DNA of 64,000 nt. It comes from Misgurnus anguillicaudatus (Eukaryota; Chordata; Actinopteri; Cypriniformes; Cobitidae). Each line of letters opens with the position of its first letter. Position 1 is the stretch's first letter. The stretch covers positions 13,075,001 through 13,139,000 of the forward strand of contig NC_073359.2 in assembly GCF_027580225.2 (NCBI RefSeq). Reading direction: 5' to 3'. Position numbers and translations under genes: made by a program. Below, one piece after another: positions 10,867 through 22,329 of the stretch. The notes under the pieces were generated by a model that saw only the letters and a list, made by a program, of their open reading frames with translations, did not search any database and was not told the origin of the DNA.

Positions 10867-11653
10867 AGTGGTTAATTTTAAGTGTCAGTGTTTTAAAGTT
10901 CTTCAGAAAGACAAACGGCTATGAGAGAGCTGGATCTCATACTGTAGTATCACATTATTGTCAGAGAAAGATCCTTCTGATAAGTGTGCAAACATTGAAT
11001 TAATACATAAGTTTTCTAGATGATGTTTATACTTTATGTACAGTATTAACCACCATCAAAGAATTGCTCTATAGCTTTTTCCCTGCCATAAGAACCATGT
11101 CATTAACCCACAAAGTTATAGCAGTCAAAAAACTGAACAAGGTAGGAGTCAAGAGTCAATTTCAACTTAAACTAACACTGATCATAATAATGGTGACTTT
11201 AAATGAAACAAAATCTAAACCTAAAGTAAGAAAATTACTCTACAAATAAGATGTAAAATGCAACTTTAGGTTTCAGACAGAGGTGGTGAGAGAGAGGATA
11301 ACAGAGCTTTTAATTCTGCTTCAGTGTTACTTTTTTAACACTCTGTAAGATGTGACAATATATACATCCAGCAGTGTTTAATTTACTCTTTTTGCTGTAT
11401 GAGGACTTCCTGGGGGATAAGTGAGGGCTGCCCATGCAGGGCCAGCGCTAAGGGGCCAACATTTCGCCAGTGAGCAAACCTGTGCTGGGCCTTTAGGCTT
11501 TGCCCATACAGGGCCTTCGTAGGCTTACTTGCAGGGCAGGGTGCAATTTCCTGGGGGGATGGCAGGGATTATCTCCACCTCCTGTCTTTTTTCCTTGCTG
11601 CTGATGATTTTTTTTATTCCTGGGCACTCTACAAGATAAAGATTAACTGTTCT

Positions 11654-12794
11654 GTTATCCCCTTCCACTCATCCCAGCAGCCTTGGAACAACTAAGAGGT
11701 GCAAAGATCTTCTCCAAACTCGATTTACAAAGTGCTTACAACCTCATCAGAAGAGACGAGTTGAAGATGGCTTTTGTGACCCCTACTGGACACTATCAAA
11801 TCCTGGCCAACCCCCATCACAGTAAAAGACCTGCAAAGATTTCTGGGTTTCGCCAATTTCTATCATCATTTCATCCACCAATACAGTGCCACTGTTCAAC
11901 CATTAACATCTCTTCTTAGAGGTAAACCAAAAACTCTTGTCTTGGACCCCTGAAGCTGACTAATTATTCCAAAATTTGAAGACTGTTTTCTGCTCAGCAC
12001 CTATACTTGTCCATCCAGATCCAAACAAACCTTCATTGTAGAAGTGGATGCACCGTCAACAGGTGTTGGAGCCATCCAATTGCAGCAGCAGTGGAATCCA
12101 CCGTTGCTTCATCCATGTGCCTTTAATTCCCATAAATTCAGCTCAGCGGAAGTTAACTATGACACTGGGAACTGTGAGTTACTAGCCATTAAACTAGCCT
12201 TAGAAGAATGGAGACATTGGTTAGAAGGCGCAATCCCTTTATGGTACTTACAAATCACAAAAATCTGCAATACTTATGTGAAGTGAAAAGACTCAACCCC
12301 CGACAAACACCCTGGGCTCTCTTCTTCACTAGATTTCAATTCACCATCACTTATCATCCTGGGAATAAGAACTGCAAAAATGATGCTCTGGCCAGACTGT
12401 TCGCCTCAGAAGAGGAAAATACTACTCTGAAACCTATCCTTCCAGATAAGTTATTCCTTTGTCCCATTGACTGGAGCCAAGATGACACCATTCCTGAAAC
12501 TTAAAATGTTCCGCCGGGCTTCCAACTTAATCACAAACATGTACCAACTCATCATCGGACACCACTCAACCAAAACGCTTATACTTCTACAGGCATTGGT
12601 CACCCCAGTGCTAATCACACCCTCTCACTGATTAAACAAAGCTTCTGGTGGCCCAACATGGCTCAGGACATAAGATGGTTCGTAAGTGGATGCAAGGATT
12701 GTCCCATCTCCAAGACTCCATGTAAGGCAGAAGTCGGCCACCTTGGCATCAGAAGTCCCAAAGGCCCTCAGGAGTGGACCATGAGGGGGAGTAC
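11654..12794 (+). pseudogene. Decayed Ty3/gypsy pol (RT, RNase H, integrase zinc domain)
   Basis: Domains appear in the right order but in several frames. RT palm start at 11654-11800 ([29 protein letters not shown]). The connection region is at 11804-11932 ([24 protein letters not shown]). RNase H is at 12038-12235 ([12 protein letters not shown] with the first catalytic Asp, [27 protein letters not shown]), continued in another frame at 12229-12504 ([25 protein letters not shown]). Integrase zinc-finger remains are at 12600-12760 (SFWWPNM, C-x2-C). Between GHYQ and WPTP most of the RT is deleted, including the YxDD motif. The integrase DDE core is also missing. At least three frameshifts and stops are present, so it is not functional. 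The last codons run into a purine-rich tract (ATGAGGGGGAGTAC), the expected polypurine tract before the 3' LTR. Confidence 0.9.
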
Positions 12795-13090
12795 TGTTAT
12801 GGATTCACCAGGTTCCCAACTCACTCTCCCGCAACAAGCACTCATCACCAGCTCCCTCTAAATAAACTGCCTTCAATAATTCACTCCTTTCCCGGTCTCG
12901 TTAAAGCATGTATCTCTCCAAAGTGTATTGTGGAAACTTACCTAAACATCTCAATACAAACATATTGTGTACCTACCTTACCAAAATAAACAGTGCAACG
13001 ACCATTTCAGACCCTTTGCCTCCTGCAGCTGTTTGCATCTCGTGGTTAAGCGATGTTAATTTGGGTTTTTGCTCTTTGCTGATCCAGGCA
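12795..13090 (+). repeat. Putative 3' LTR of the Ty3/gypsy remnant
   Basis: It begins TGTTATGGATTCACC right after a purine tract and the end of pol. It contains an AATAAA at 12982-12987 and ends in a possible CA near 13090. No 5' LTR is in the window, so the right boundary is a guess. Confidence 0.5.
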
Positions 13091-13125
13091 GTTTTGCTGT
13101 TGTTGTTATAAAACATGTTTTCGTT

Positions 13126-13969
13126 CAGTGTTGCCAAATTTGCCGACTTTGTCGCTAGATTTAGCGACATTTCAGACCCCCTTAGCGGCTTATTTTTTAA
13201 AAAGCGACTAGCGACAAATCTAGCGACTTTTTCTGGCATTGTTGGAGACTTTTGGAGACTTTGACGTGAAAGCGTGTGTCGTTTACTCTTCTCAATGAGC
13301 AGCTGCCGCCGCTTCCGAAGGCTCCACCCCATCCCAAAGCACTCACAGGTGGGGTAGGCCTCGCGCAGCAGCCCAGTCTCTCCCAGCTGCATACAGTCAG
13401 GGCAGGAGATGTGGTTAATCTCTCTGCGTTCAAACGGCATAATCGTGCATGCGGGAAGCCGGAGCTGGCTGATCCCGCAATGACTTACATTTATGACAGG
13501 GTGTAAATGTAAAATGATCTTTGAATAAAAAAAATCACTATACCAAAAAAATAAATGTATTTGAGTGAGCTGAGCAGCAGCACATTCAGAAAAGACAAAC
13601 TGTTATGGAGCTGCTAATGAGCTATGTACCTAGAAAACAACGTTTTCCATCATTTATCAGCGTATCCTCATATGTTTTGAAACTGGACTGTTTGGATATT
13701 TAAATATAAACATACACACGTTTAGTTTTATAAGAACAGAAGCAGATAAACGAACGAGAAAACATTTTTAGGCATTTATGTGTATTAAAATTAAATTTGT
13801 GAAAATTCAGAGAGAAAGAGAAACGTGAAACAGCCAATTTAGTAAGAATGCAAATATGACGTGATGACGTCACTGGTATGCTAATGAGGCAATGACGTAA
13901 TCTAGCGACATTTAGCGACTTTCCAAGCAATCTTTAGCTAATTTCCATTGAAAATAGTTGGCAACACTG
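13126..13969. mobile_element. Non-autonomous hAT element, 844 bp, perfect TSD
   Basis: The ends are CAGTGTTGCCAA and TTGGCAACACTG. The 8-mer TTTTCGTT flanks both sides exactly (13118-13125 and 13970-13977). Many copies of TAGCGACTTT/TAGCGACA occur near both ends as subterminal repeats, a usual hAT arrangement for transposase binding. Opposed ORFs in the GC-rich centre (155 codons minus, 76 plus) show no transposase motif. The perfect TSD suggests a fairly recent insertion. Confidence 0.85.
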
Positions 13970-13977
13970 TTTTCGTT

Positions 13978-16840
13978 GTGTGGCTCCTGCGCAGTTTGTC
14001 AATTCAGCAGAAAAGTTTGCCACTCTCCCTCTGTTTACAGACGGGAGGTGAGGGCACGTGAACGCGCCGATGCTGTATGGTGTCTGCATGATCAAGCTGC
14101 GTGGTGGGCTTACGGATGGGGGACAAAAAAGGCAACGTCCGTTTGGACCGAGCTCTATGATTGGTTGAACATTTTTTGGTCCTACGCCTTTCACAGATGA
14201 CATACAAATACATTTAAACAACTTAACATAGAGATTACTATCAGGATATGAGGAGACTTTTAACCAGTATAACTAAAAATGTTTCTGGATCAAATGTGAT
14301 ACCCTGCCTTTCAGTTAAATAGAAACAAGTCATTCACTTAAAATATCTGTTCTATGGTGAACGTAACATACATCTGTACTGCATTTCTTCAGTCATGCAT
14401 TCCTCATTATCTTACATAGCATGTCAATCAATCTTTAAATGTACAATCTAACTCACATCTTTAATCAGTACAGGACAGCACTGGTTTCTGTTTGTTTAAT
14501 AACATTAGCATATACAGTAGAAAGGTTTATACTTGCCTTTGAAATGTATTTCAGTATGACTTTCCTGCAATCATGCTTAAGGTTGTTGTTTTGCCAGCGA
14601 CTATAAAATAACAAGGGTTTAACAATAAGGTTTGGTCCAGGGCAAGTGTAAAGAGGATTGGACAAGGACTGACATTTCTATCATCCAAAGCAACTTAGCG
14701 CAGTTAATATGTGCATTTTATCAGTTTTTCATCAGAACTGGGGTCATGACTTTGGTCTTAAAAGCAGCATGTTTTAGTGCAAAATCTTTGGTTCAGAGGT
14801 TTTATCCCTGTTTCCCACAAAAGCAGACCTCTGTTTTTAAAACTGATATTGTTTTAAACTAAAAATAGTCACTTAAAAAAAACAGAAACGGCAACAAATA
14901 GCTGGTTACTGTCTCATAGTCCAACATTTAAAAAAAATGTGATCATGTTTGTGAAGTCCTAAGTCTAAGTCTTAAAATAGAATGATTTATTATTAAAAAA
15001 ACAGTAAATTACAAAAAAACTTCAGTTGGGTTTTCGCAGACGGTCATATATTACAAATGTTCATCCAGATTAGTACAATAATGTTAGAAGTGGCACTAGA
15101 TTTTTCGTCAATTGTTTTAACCTGACCAAGAAAAAATAAAGGTTGAGTGTTCTGGTATATGGTGCTTCGGTCATGTTAGTCTGTAACTGAGCAACACGAG
15201 GGAAACAGGCAAAGCTCATTAGCAAAACCAGGCCGGCAGCTCTCTCCTCCTAAATCTGTGTCTCATTCATCATTTCCCTGGTTTGGTTTAAAAAAAGACA
15301 GCAGAATAAACTGTTAAATAGTTCATTTAGTCAAGTGCATGAAAACCAGCAACCACTGTAATAGTATTTGGTCTTTAAATACACTAAAAATAAAGCTGTG
15401 TGAATTTAGATCATGTCTGTTAGCTTTAAAGACATCTAGTGTGGTTGAGTAAGCCATTAGGTCAGTTATTTGGTCTGTGGCCTTAAAGTTATTAGAATTT
15501 AGTATTATTTACATTTAATAAACAACAAAGAGTTGCAAAACCACAGTAGAAAATAACGCCAGATGAACCTGGTTACTCTGGTTTGCGTACCTGACCCAGA
15601 GTACCTTTAATCCAAGTATTTTAAGCCAATGGACTCTCAGCGTTCAACGGGCCGCATATTTATTTGAGCCTTTGGTCTTCATAGGAAAGGAAATGTTAAC
15701 CCACACATTTTTTGAAAAGAAAAAATACAGGCCTTTCCAAATGTTTACATGTTATTTTTCATGCAGCAAGGAGAAGAAAAGTCGGGAAAAAGAGCATAAT
15801 ATTTCAGCGAAGGTGAAATCAGCTGGGTTTATTTTGAAGTAGTCCACTATTTTGGTAGTAATTTGCCCCATTAGTTTCATAATGTTAGTTTTGGAGCGCT
15901 TATTGTGAGAGCGTGGAGCTCTGCTAGATTAACCGTCTGCAGTGTAAACACAGACCTCTACTGTTCTATAAAAACCTACAACCATCAGGTTGCCGCTATC
16001 TATGCAACCTGTCAAATATTGTTCGACCTGTAACACACGTTTCAAAAAAGCACAACTTTCTCATGTGTGTTCCCACATTCAGAGTCACACATATTAACAA
16101 AATTGTGCCTGCATTAAAAAGACAATAGTTATAGTAATGTTGTGGGAGCGAGCACATGGCATTGGCATGCGCTCTTTGAGAAAACCTGCAATGTTTTCCC
16201 CCAGAACATGCTGCGTTTATTGACGCAACTTTTTAGGTGGTCCAGTGGAAAGAGGAGAGGCCCTGAACACTTGGGGTCTGCACAATGTTGTATTTTTTCC
16301 CTGCTGCTAAATGCTAATGTTATTTCTCTCACTCTTGCCTGTTTCATACAGTCTTAATGAGACATCAAAGGCGAATTAGCCTAGCTGTGAGTTTAAAGTC
16401 TCTGAGGTCACCCGCTTATGTGTCTGCCAATTTTTCATTGAGGCTAGCGCGTCACTGTCGAGTGGGAACTGTAAAAATACTAAGATGAGTGCAAATATGA
16501 GAGTTTAATAGGTTCATTTATGATGTATTTACTATGGATTTACTGTAAAAAAATGCATTAGGGGTGCAAATCCCATTTTCCTTGCAAGACATACAGTACA
16601 GAATAAGATATTTTTAATAAACTGTAATCTAACATAAAATCAGGTATCTACTTTCAATCCCATGAAATGTATTTTTCTCTTTATTGCAGCACTTCTCTTC
16701 CCAGTCTGTCTGTAACTTCTGTCTTATAAAGGCCTCCATTTTGGAACACTCTGTCTACTCTGATTGGACATGCTGGTCCAGTTTGTTGTTAAAAAAATAA
16801 AAAAGTGAAGTCCCGCAACTAAAAAGTACTGTACATCATA
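13978..16840. other. Low-repeat region without a gene I can support
   Basis: Block 13978-14200 is GC-rich and open on both strands but has no recognisable domain. From 14200 to 16100 the DNA is AT-rich with frequent stops. Around 16140-16480 composition is more complex, with motifs such as CATCAAAGG, AATTAGCC and GAGGTCACC on one stretch. That could be a conserved non-coding element, but sequence alone cannot show conservation. Block 16730-16800 (CTACTCTGATTGGACATGCTGG) resembles 38320-38360 and is probably a repeat piece. Confidence 0.4.
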
Positions 16841-16978
16841 AATATTAAGCCAGATGTATACTTCTGGGTCCATTGTACGGTGTAGCCTACGCATGGATAC
16901 AAACTCTACGTTGTAGCCTTTGCCGTAGACTGACGCGCACCTCTTTTCAAGATTTCAAGAATAATGCAGAAAACAATC

Positions 16979-17430
16979 CCCTGGTTTCACAGACAATGCT
17001 TAAGACTAGTCTTAAGGGGGTTGCACACCGGACGCGCAGCTCAGCACCGCGCCGTTCTAAAAGAATGGAACACATTGTTTTCTATGAGAATAAGCGCACC
17101 GGCACCAACAGGTGGCGCCTGGCCGCGGCGCACAGCTACGACTCAGGAAGTTGCTCTAATCCCTGTCGCGCCACAGAGCGCCACTCACATAGTTTAACAT
17201 TAAATAACATCATATATGTCCCAAATCATTAACGACTAACATTGGCTGCTAACGTATATATTTTGCATTTTGAAGTAGACGCTGACTAAGCTCACGCTAT
17301 TTAATGTGCACTTCCGGTTTACGATACCTCCGAGTTGTCATACACGCGACGCGGCGTCCGGTGTGCGACCCCCTTAAGACTAAGACACATGTTTAAGCTG
17401 TCTCAATTGAAAACAATTCGCAATTACAGA
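16979..17430. mobile_element. Partial foldback element split by a TTAA insertion
   Basis: CCTGGTTTCACAGACAATGC at the left is, from memory, the terminus of a common fish foldback element (a CTGGTTTCACAGAC arm). The sequence resumes after the insertion with GACTAAGACACATGTTTAAG. The opposite arm is not found, so only one half survives. The insertion at 17036-17373 is listed separately. Confidence 0.5.
17036..17373. mobile_element. TTAA-flanked element, 338 bp, GC-rich
   Basis: TTAA at 17032-17035 and 17374-17377. The ends GGGGGTTGCACACCGGACGC and its inverted partner differ at one base over about 19. The interior is unusually GC-rich for the window (GCGCC-rich near 17040-17180). There is no transposase. 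It probably belongs to the piggyBac or Kolobok group by TSD. Confidence 0.75.
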
Positions 17431-17952
17431 TCTTACAGTTTTTTTTTAATTCGTCTTGCTATTATTATCGCAAATATGTGGTAAATATCAAAACTGTAGT
17501 ACAAAACAGATCATCAAAAAGTTTTTTCAAACATGCAATCACATGTTCAATTGACATAGTACAGCACACAAAATTACACATTCACTTTTCACCACACCTT
17601 ATCAGTGTGTCATCAAGGAAATACCTTTCATATGAAGTAACTGTCTTTCTCAATGTACTTTTGATATGCTTCTCATCTGATTTGCGGAAATACATTTGAC
17701 CATCACTTAATCCAATTGATCTTAATGGTTAGTCACTGAACCATTTGGTAAACCTTTAAATTTTCATTTCAGCAATATACAGTATATGCATTTTGAGAAC
17801 TAAAGAAGTAAAATATGTGTTTGTACGAACATATAAATTACGTGTAACCACACATGATGAATACTCGTTATTGCTAATTGATTTTACATATTGGTAACCA
17901 CAATTGGTCATTAAATATGTGGGGGTGTAAACACTGGCAATTTCTTTTAACA

Positions 17953-18980
17953 TGGAGCAGGATAGACAGCAAGGAATAGGAAGAGTAAGTTGGAAAAGGA
18001 TCCATTAGAGAGGTGGGCATGGGCACCAACAGAGAGGTGGGCATGGGGCCCATCAAAGGGTTGGTCATCAGAGAGAGGGAGGCAGAACTGTTGTCTCTAA
18101 TGAAGTCTGGCCATCATCGTTGATCATGTGGTGAACCGAGGCCTTACTATGACAGAAGCTGCCAGATTAGTTCATCCAAATCTAAAAGATCAAAAGTTAA
18201 TTCTATCATCCGAACCTTTTGCCAAGAAAACCGGTAGGTGTGGAGGATGTTACAGGACATGTTACAGTATTTGTACAGTATGATCTATTGACAGTATACA
18301 ATAGTGAGGGCCAGGAATGATATACGGCTGTCAGAAATAAAGCAGGCAACTGAGGAGAACAATGACACCTTTTCCCACTGTGGCATCCATCAGCACAGTA
18401 AGCCACTTTTTAAAGAGGCACCAGGTATCAATGAAACACATTTACCTGGTGCCTTTTGAGAGAAACAATGATCAGGTGAAACAACTAAGGACTGAGTATG
18501 TTCAGGTACAGCAATATACAATATATTGTATCACTATGATGGATTACTTACACCATATGTATATTGGAACAGCACTGTAAAAAGAACTAACCAAAATATA
18601 TATTTAGAGGGTTATGGTGCTTGACGCTGATGTGAACCATCCCAAGTACATTTTTGTCGATGAAGCGGGCTTTAACCTGGACAAAACTTGTTGCCATGGA
18701 TGGAATATCAACGGGTCACTGCCACAAGTGCCTGGACAACATGGAGGAAACATCTCCATGTGCCCAGCTACATCTGAAGATGGTGTCGTAGGACGTAGGC
18801 CATTACTTGGCTCCTATAATGCTGCACATCTTATTGAGTTACTCAATGAAATTGAGCCGGCCTGTCAAGGTGAAGGGGTCACCTACTGTATGTAATTGTG
18901 TGGGACAATGCCAGGTTCCACCACGCAAAGGTAGTTCAAGCATGGTTTCAGGCCCATCCCCGATCCCTAGGCTTTAGCTT
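17953..18980 (+). pseudogene. Decayed IS630/Tc1-type DDE transposase with one intron-like gap
   Basis: The N-terminal ATG context is near 17953 (MEQDRQQGIGR), followed by Arg/Gly-rich remnants. A helix-turn-helix region lies at 18090-18235 (SNEV, LTMTEAARLVHPN-like traces, PFAKKTG). The next domain is at 18320-18505 (RLSEIKQATEENNDTF, VASISTVSHFLKRHQV, VPFERNNDQVKQLRTEYVQ). The catalytic core is at 18608-18890 (FVDEAGFNL with the first Asp, PGQHGGNISMCPA, LLGSYNAAHLIELLNEI). A frameshift at about 18888 leads into VIVWDNARFHHAKVVQAWF with the second Asp. The third acidic residue and C-terminus are missing. Several stops and frameshifts lie upstream of 18320. Between YVQ and RVMVLDAD is a 102-bp stretch (18506-18607) starting GT and ending TTTAG that fits a spliced intron. 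Not functional. Confidence 0.8.
18506..18607 (+). other. Putative intron in the transposase pseudogene
   Basis: It begins GTACAG after the codon for Gln and ends TATATTTAG before AGG. Removal joins YVQ directly to RVMVLDAD without changing frame, and the joined order matches how this transposase family normally reads. The gap itself contains stops in the coding frame. Confidence 0.6.
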
Positions 18981-18984
18981 AAAA

Positions 18985-19985
18985 AAGTCAAGGATGTGTA
19001 TGGTGTGCCAAATTTGAATATATGCAGACATGAATTATATTGTTCAGCTACATATGAGAGCTTTTCTGCAAGACACATCTTCATTTTGGTATGAAATTGA
19101 AATGAAATGAAATTGTTTCTGAAGACTAGTCACACAGACTGCCAAAGTATAATTCTTTTATGTTAATTGTTGGAATTCAACAGTTTCCATTCACTTGTAT
19201 TGTGCTAAAAAGGTGTGTAAATGTGATAAGCTTGTGAAAGAATTTGCAGTCCATGTGTGTGCAAATATGCACTCGTAGCAGCCAAGCAAACAGATAAGAC
19301 AAAACCAATAAGTGCAAAGCTGGCAAAAGCGCCATAACTCTCTCATGCAACATGATATGCAGCGTCTCACTGTAAAATCTTTTCATTTCCTTGCCCCATT
19401 CAGTGCGCTTTGAAGTCAACACTTTTATGCAGTAAGGGAAGTGCTGGACTGGAACATTGAAGCCCTTTTGAAGCTGGTACTTTTAAACAATACCGTTTCA
19501 CTGTGTCTTGCATAATTACTTCATTGAGACAACGCCTGTATGGATGAAATTCATGAACACTACAAAAAAAAGTGAGATACCTGACACTAGTTTTAACTAG
19601 GTGGAGCTAGCTGAAGACATCTCAACAGCATTCAATGAGTGATTAGACTGGACATATTCTGACAAAATCCTGATCAAAGTCAAGCATCAGTGTGCATTAT
19701 AGTCCACTGTTTTAAATGGGTTCAGACCCAGGACACTATAAAGTCTATTTTTCCAAACCACAGCTGCATGGTGCTAGGTGGCTCTTTTGATGCTAACATG
19801 ACAACATCAGGGCCCACCTAGACCATTGTGAACAGGTAAGTCAAACACTAATATTCAACACTCTCCGCTATATCTACCACACCAGATATTGCTCAAAGAA
19901 AAGTACATTAAAAAACAGGAACACATGTTCTAAAGAAGTAGTGGTACAAAACAACGAGGGATGGATAAACGTATACTTATATCCA
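18985..19985. other. No gene seen
   Basis: AT-rich DNA with a short GAAATGAAAT run near 19090. A minus-strand frame of 81 codons (19422-19177) has no recognisable motif. Confidence 0.45.
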
Positions 19986-19989
19986 TTAA

Positions 19990-20352
19990 AGGTGCTCTAA
20001 GGGAATTCACACGTATTAGACCATAAAACATTTTTTGTTACATACAGCAAACATCTCCTCACTATCTGCTTGCTGCCTGTCCACTGATCAAACTGTAAAA
20101 AAAGCGCTATCTCTGTAGACAGCCCAGGCTCCTCAAACCGCAATAAAAACATAGTGGCCAAACCTAGCACCACGAAACAAAACAAAGTGTTCCAGCCAAT
20201 AAACAACAAGAAGGATTTCGGGGTGGGGGTTGGGGTGTTCATGAAAGCACGGAAGGGAGAGGGAGGGGGAGGAGTTAGCTGCACTCCGTTTGTTTGAAAA
20301 CAGTTCAAACATCAACAAAAAGTGACATCTCACAGATTTGCTTAGAGCGCCT
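19990..20352. mobile_element. TTAA-flanked element, 363 bp
   Basis: TTAA at 19986-19989 and 20353-20356. The ends AGGTGCTCTAAG and CTTAGAGCGCCT are inverted repeats with one mismatch. The interior (CATACAGCAAACATCTCCTC, GTGTTCCAGCCAA) I recall as a very common cyprinid repeat. The minus-strand frames inside are not conserved proteins as far as I can tell. Confidence 0.8.
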
Positions 20353-20593
20353 TTAACACTTCTTGGAAATTTTCTGGAAAGTGCTAATGTGCAAAGACAA
20401 TACAAACAAAGAAAAGTCCAAGGTCTGTTTAAGTTTCAGAGGTTTTGTATAAGCTAAGTTCTTCAAGGCATAGGTCCTCAAAAGAAGATTTAATCTTATA
20501 AAAGACCTTTCCAAGTAAACTCTTATTCCATTTAGTTGGACCTAAAGCAATGTTTACATTATTTAAGTTGTCTGTTATGCACTGTCAGAGGAA

Positions 20594-20833
20594 ATGGTCT
20601 AAAAATGGTTCCTACTGTCACTGGGGCAGTACCATTTTAAAGAGTATGCCTCTGTACCTAAAGAGAGGTCATATTAATACCTCAGAGGTACATACTGTAT
20701 GGTACCAAAGAGTGCATATAAATACCTTAAAAGTTGGTACAAAAAGTATACATTCACATGTATGTGTGTAAATAGTGAGGACCTTTTTAAAGGGTACTGT
20801 CCCAGGGACAGCTTAAGACCATTTTTGGACCAT
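20594..20833. mobile_element. Foldback element with GGTACC-rich core
   Basis: ATGGTCTAAAAATGGTTCC and CTGTCACTGGGGCAGTACC at the left are mirrored by GGGTACTGTCCCAGGGACAG and CCATTTTTGGACCAT at the right. The core repeats GGTACATACTG/TACCTTAAAAG units. A partial relative lies at 43236-43390. Confidence 0.65.
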
Positions 20834-20839
20834 TTTTTA

Positions 20840-21850
20840 CAACCATCATTCATAGTGATCCACAACTATAGAATATAGCATATCAGTCATGTCAAAGTTG
20901 TGATTCTTAATACTATAGCATTATAAATGTTGGTATCTTATCCCAAGTTAAATAAACTTTTGGCCATGATTTACTTCATGATTTTAAACAAAAGCATTTA
21001 TCTTATAAACTATTAGCACCACTTGTGCTATGTAAGTTATGGACAAGAGGAAATTGTAACAGGATTTCAAGATCAAGTTTTATCAGGACCAGCACCTCCA
21101 AATCTAGTTCTCTGTCGATGGGGCTGCACTGTCCTCTTCATATTTTTAGGTTACATAATTTTGACTATAATAGGTATGATAAGGTAATGTTTACAGTCAC
21201 AACAAGGAGATTTCCGGGACCTCTATCCCCCTAAAAGAATAAACCTTTTAAAATTTCTGAGATTTCCTTCCATAATACATTAATGACAAATAAATTGGTC
21301 AGTAAAGTACAGTATCATATCTGATTGCCAAAATATTCAACACTGAAGTGTGTGTTAGGATATATTATACACCATTCAAATACACAATAACTATAACCAT
21401 AATCCACTTTTTTATATGAACAGTTCATGTAAATAAGTAATTTCCTATTTCATATTTTGATTTCATTGTAACACACTTATTCGCCTTCCGTGGCAGCAAT
21501 ATCTTAATCCATACAGTTTCTGTGACCACTGCTTTCAAGATGTTATATTTCAGCACATATGTTTTCTATAAGCTATTATTAAACTAAAGCATGTTTTCAT
21601 TATTTACCTTTAAAGCCTCCTCTTTAAAATAACAGAAGTTCGGCATGAGTTTCACATGGATCTTGCATGTTGGTTTTTAGGGAGGATCTGCTAATAAAGC
21701 GTAAAATATGTTTATGCAATAATATTGTCACTGTCACATCCAATTGATATTTGAATGCATTTTACACTATGTTTTGTATAAGAGCAGCACACCAATGTAA
21801 AGCAGGGACTGTGTTGTAATTCTAGCAGTTCTAAAGAAAATTTCAACCAA
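20840..21850. other. No gene seen
   Basis: AT-rich single-copy-looking DNA. The plus-strand frame of 69 codons at 21025-21234 has no recognisable feature. Confidence 0.45.
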
Positions 21851-21869
21851 AATAAGCTTTTTTTTGTTA

Positions 21870-22030
21870 TTACACAAAAATAATACTAATGAAGTGAATG
21901 GTGTTCCAGATCTGTACGGTTATAAACATTTTTCAAAATATCAGAAACAAAGACGTTTATACAGGTTTGGAACAACTTGATGGTGCATTAAATGATAAAG
22001 AATTTGCATTTCTCTGAACTATCCATATAA
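21870..22030. repeat. Half copy of an Angel-like cyprinid foldback element
   Basis: Diverged from the half copy at 25545-25720: both contain GAAGTGAATGG, then GGTTATAAACATTT/GGTTACAAACATTT, TACAGGTTTG and a final TGAACTATCC. The family resembles, from memory, the short inverted-repeat Angel-type elements of zebrafish. Confidence 0.55.
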
Positions 22031-22182
22031 GATGTCCGTATACTAATAATATTTTTTGTTTATATGCAGAAAATGTATACTTCTGTAAGCATTATAACCA
22101 GGCATATACAGTAGATGTATCTTTTGCTGGTATTATTTATCTACATGCCTTTAGTACTATGTTGCTTGCCTAAAGCACATTA

Positions 22183-22317
22183 CACTGTAAAAAAATGCTT
22201 GGTTAAAACAACTTGTTTTTGCAAGTCAATTCAACCTACTATTTTAAGTTTTGGCTTGTGATAAGTTGACATAACTTATAAAATCAAGTTGAACTTGCTG
22301 CATATTTTTTTACAATG
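22183..22317. mobile_element. Short foldback MITE, 135 bp
   Basis: The ends CACTGTAAAAAAATGC and GCATATTTTTTTACAATG are inverted repeats with few differences. The inside is AT-rich with an AAGTTGA/TCAACTT mirror. No TSD longer than 2 bp is evident. Confidence 0.6.
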
Positions 22318-22329
22318 CAGAAATTACAG

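Larger units (their letters stand above)
9689..11544. mobile_element. Element with very long inverted repeats, about 1.86 kb
   Basis: The segment 9689-10145 is repeated in inverted orientation at about 11080-11544, with similarity along its whole length: CTGCAAGCAAGCCTACGA at left, the matching inverted end at right, and shared AGGCCCAGCACAGGTTTGCT-like, GAGGACTTCC and CTGAAGCAGAATTAAAAGCT blocks. A further inner inverted repeat lies at 10638-10866, and a second element interrupts the left arm at about 10148-10578. Ends such as ACCCTGC and GCAGGG are inverted, but I could not fix a TSD. There is no transposase ORF. The superfamily is unknown. Confidence 0.65.

Noticed and set aside
12973..13440. 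A 155-codon minus-strand frame
   Set aside because: It spans the Ty3/gypsy LTR and a non-autonomous hAT end with no protein motif, and overlaps an opposite-strand frame in the GC-rich centre.
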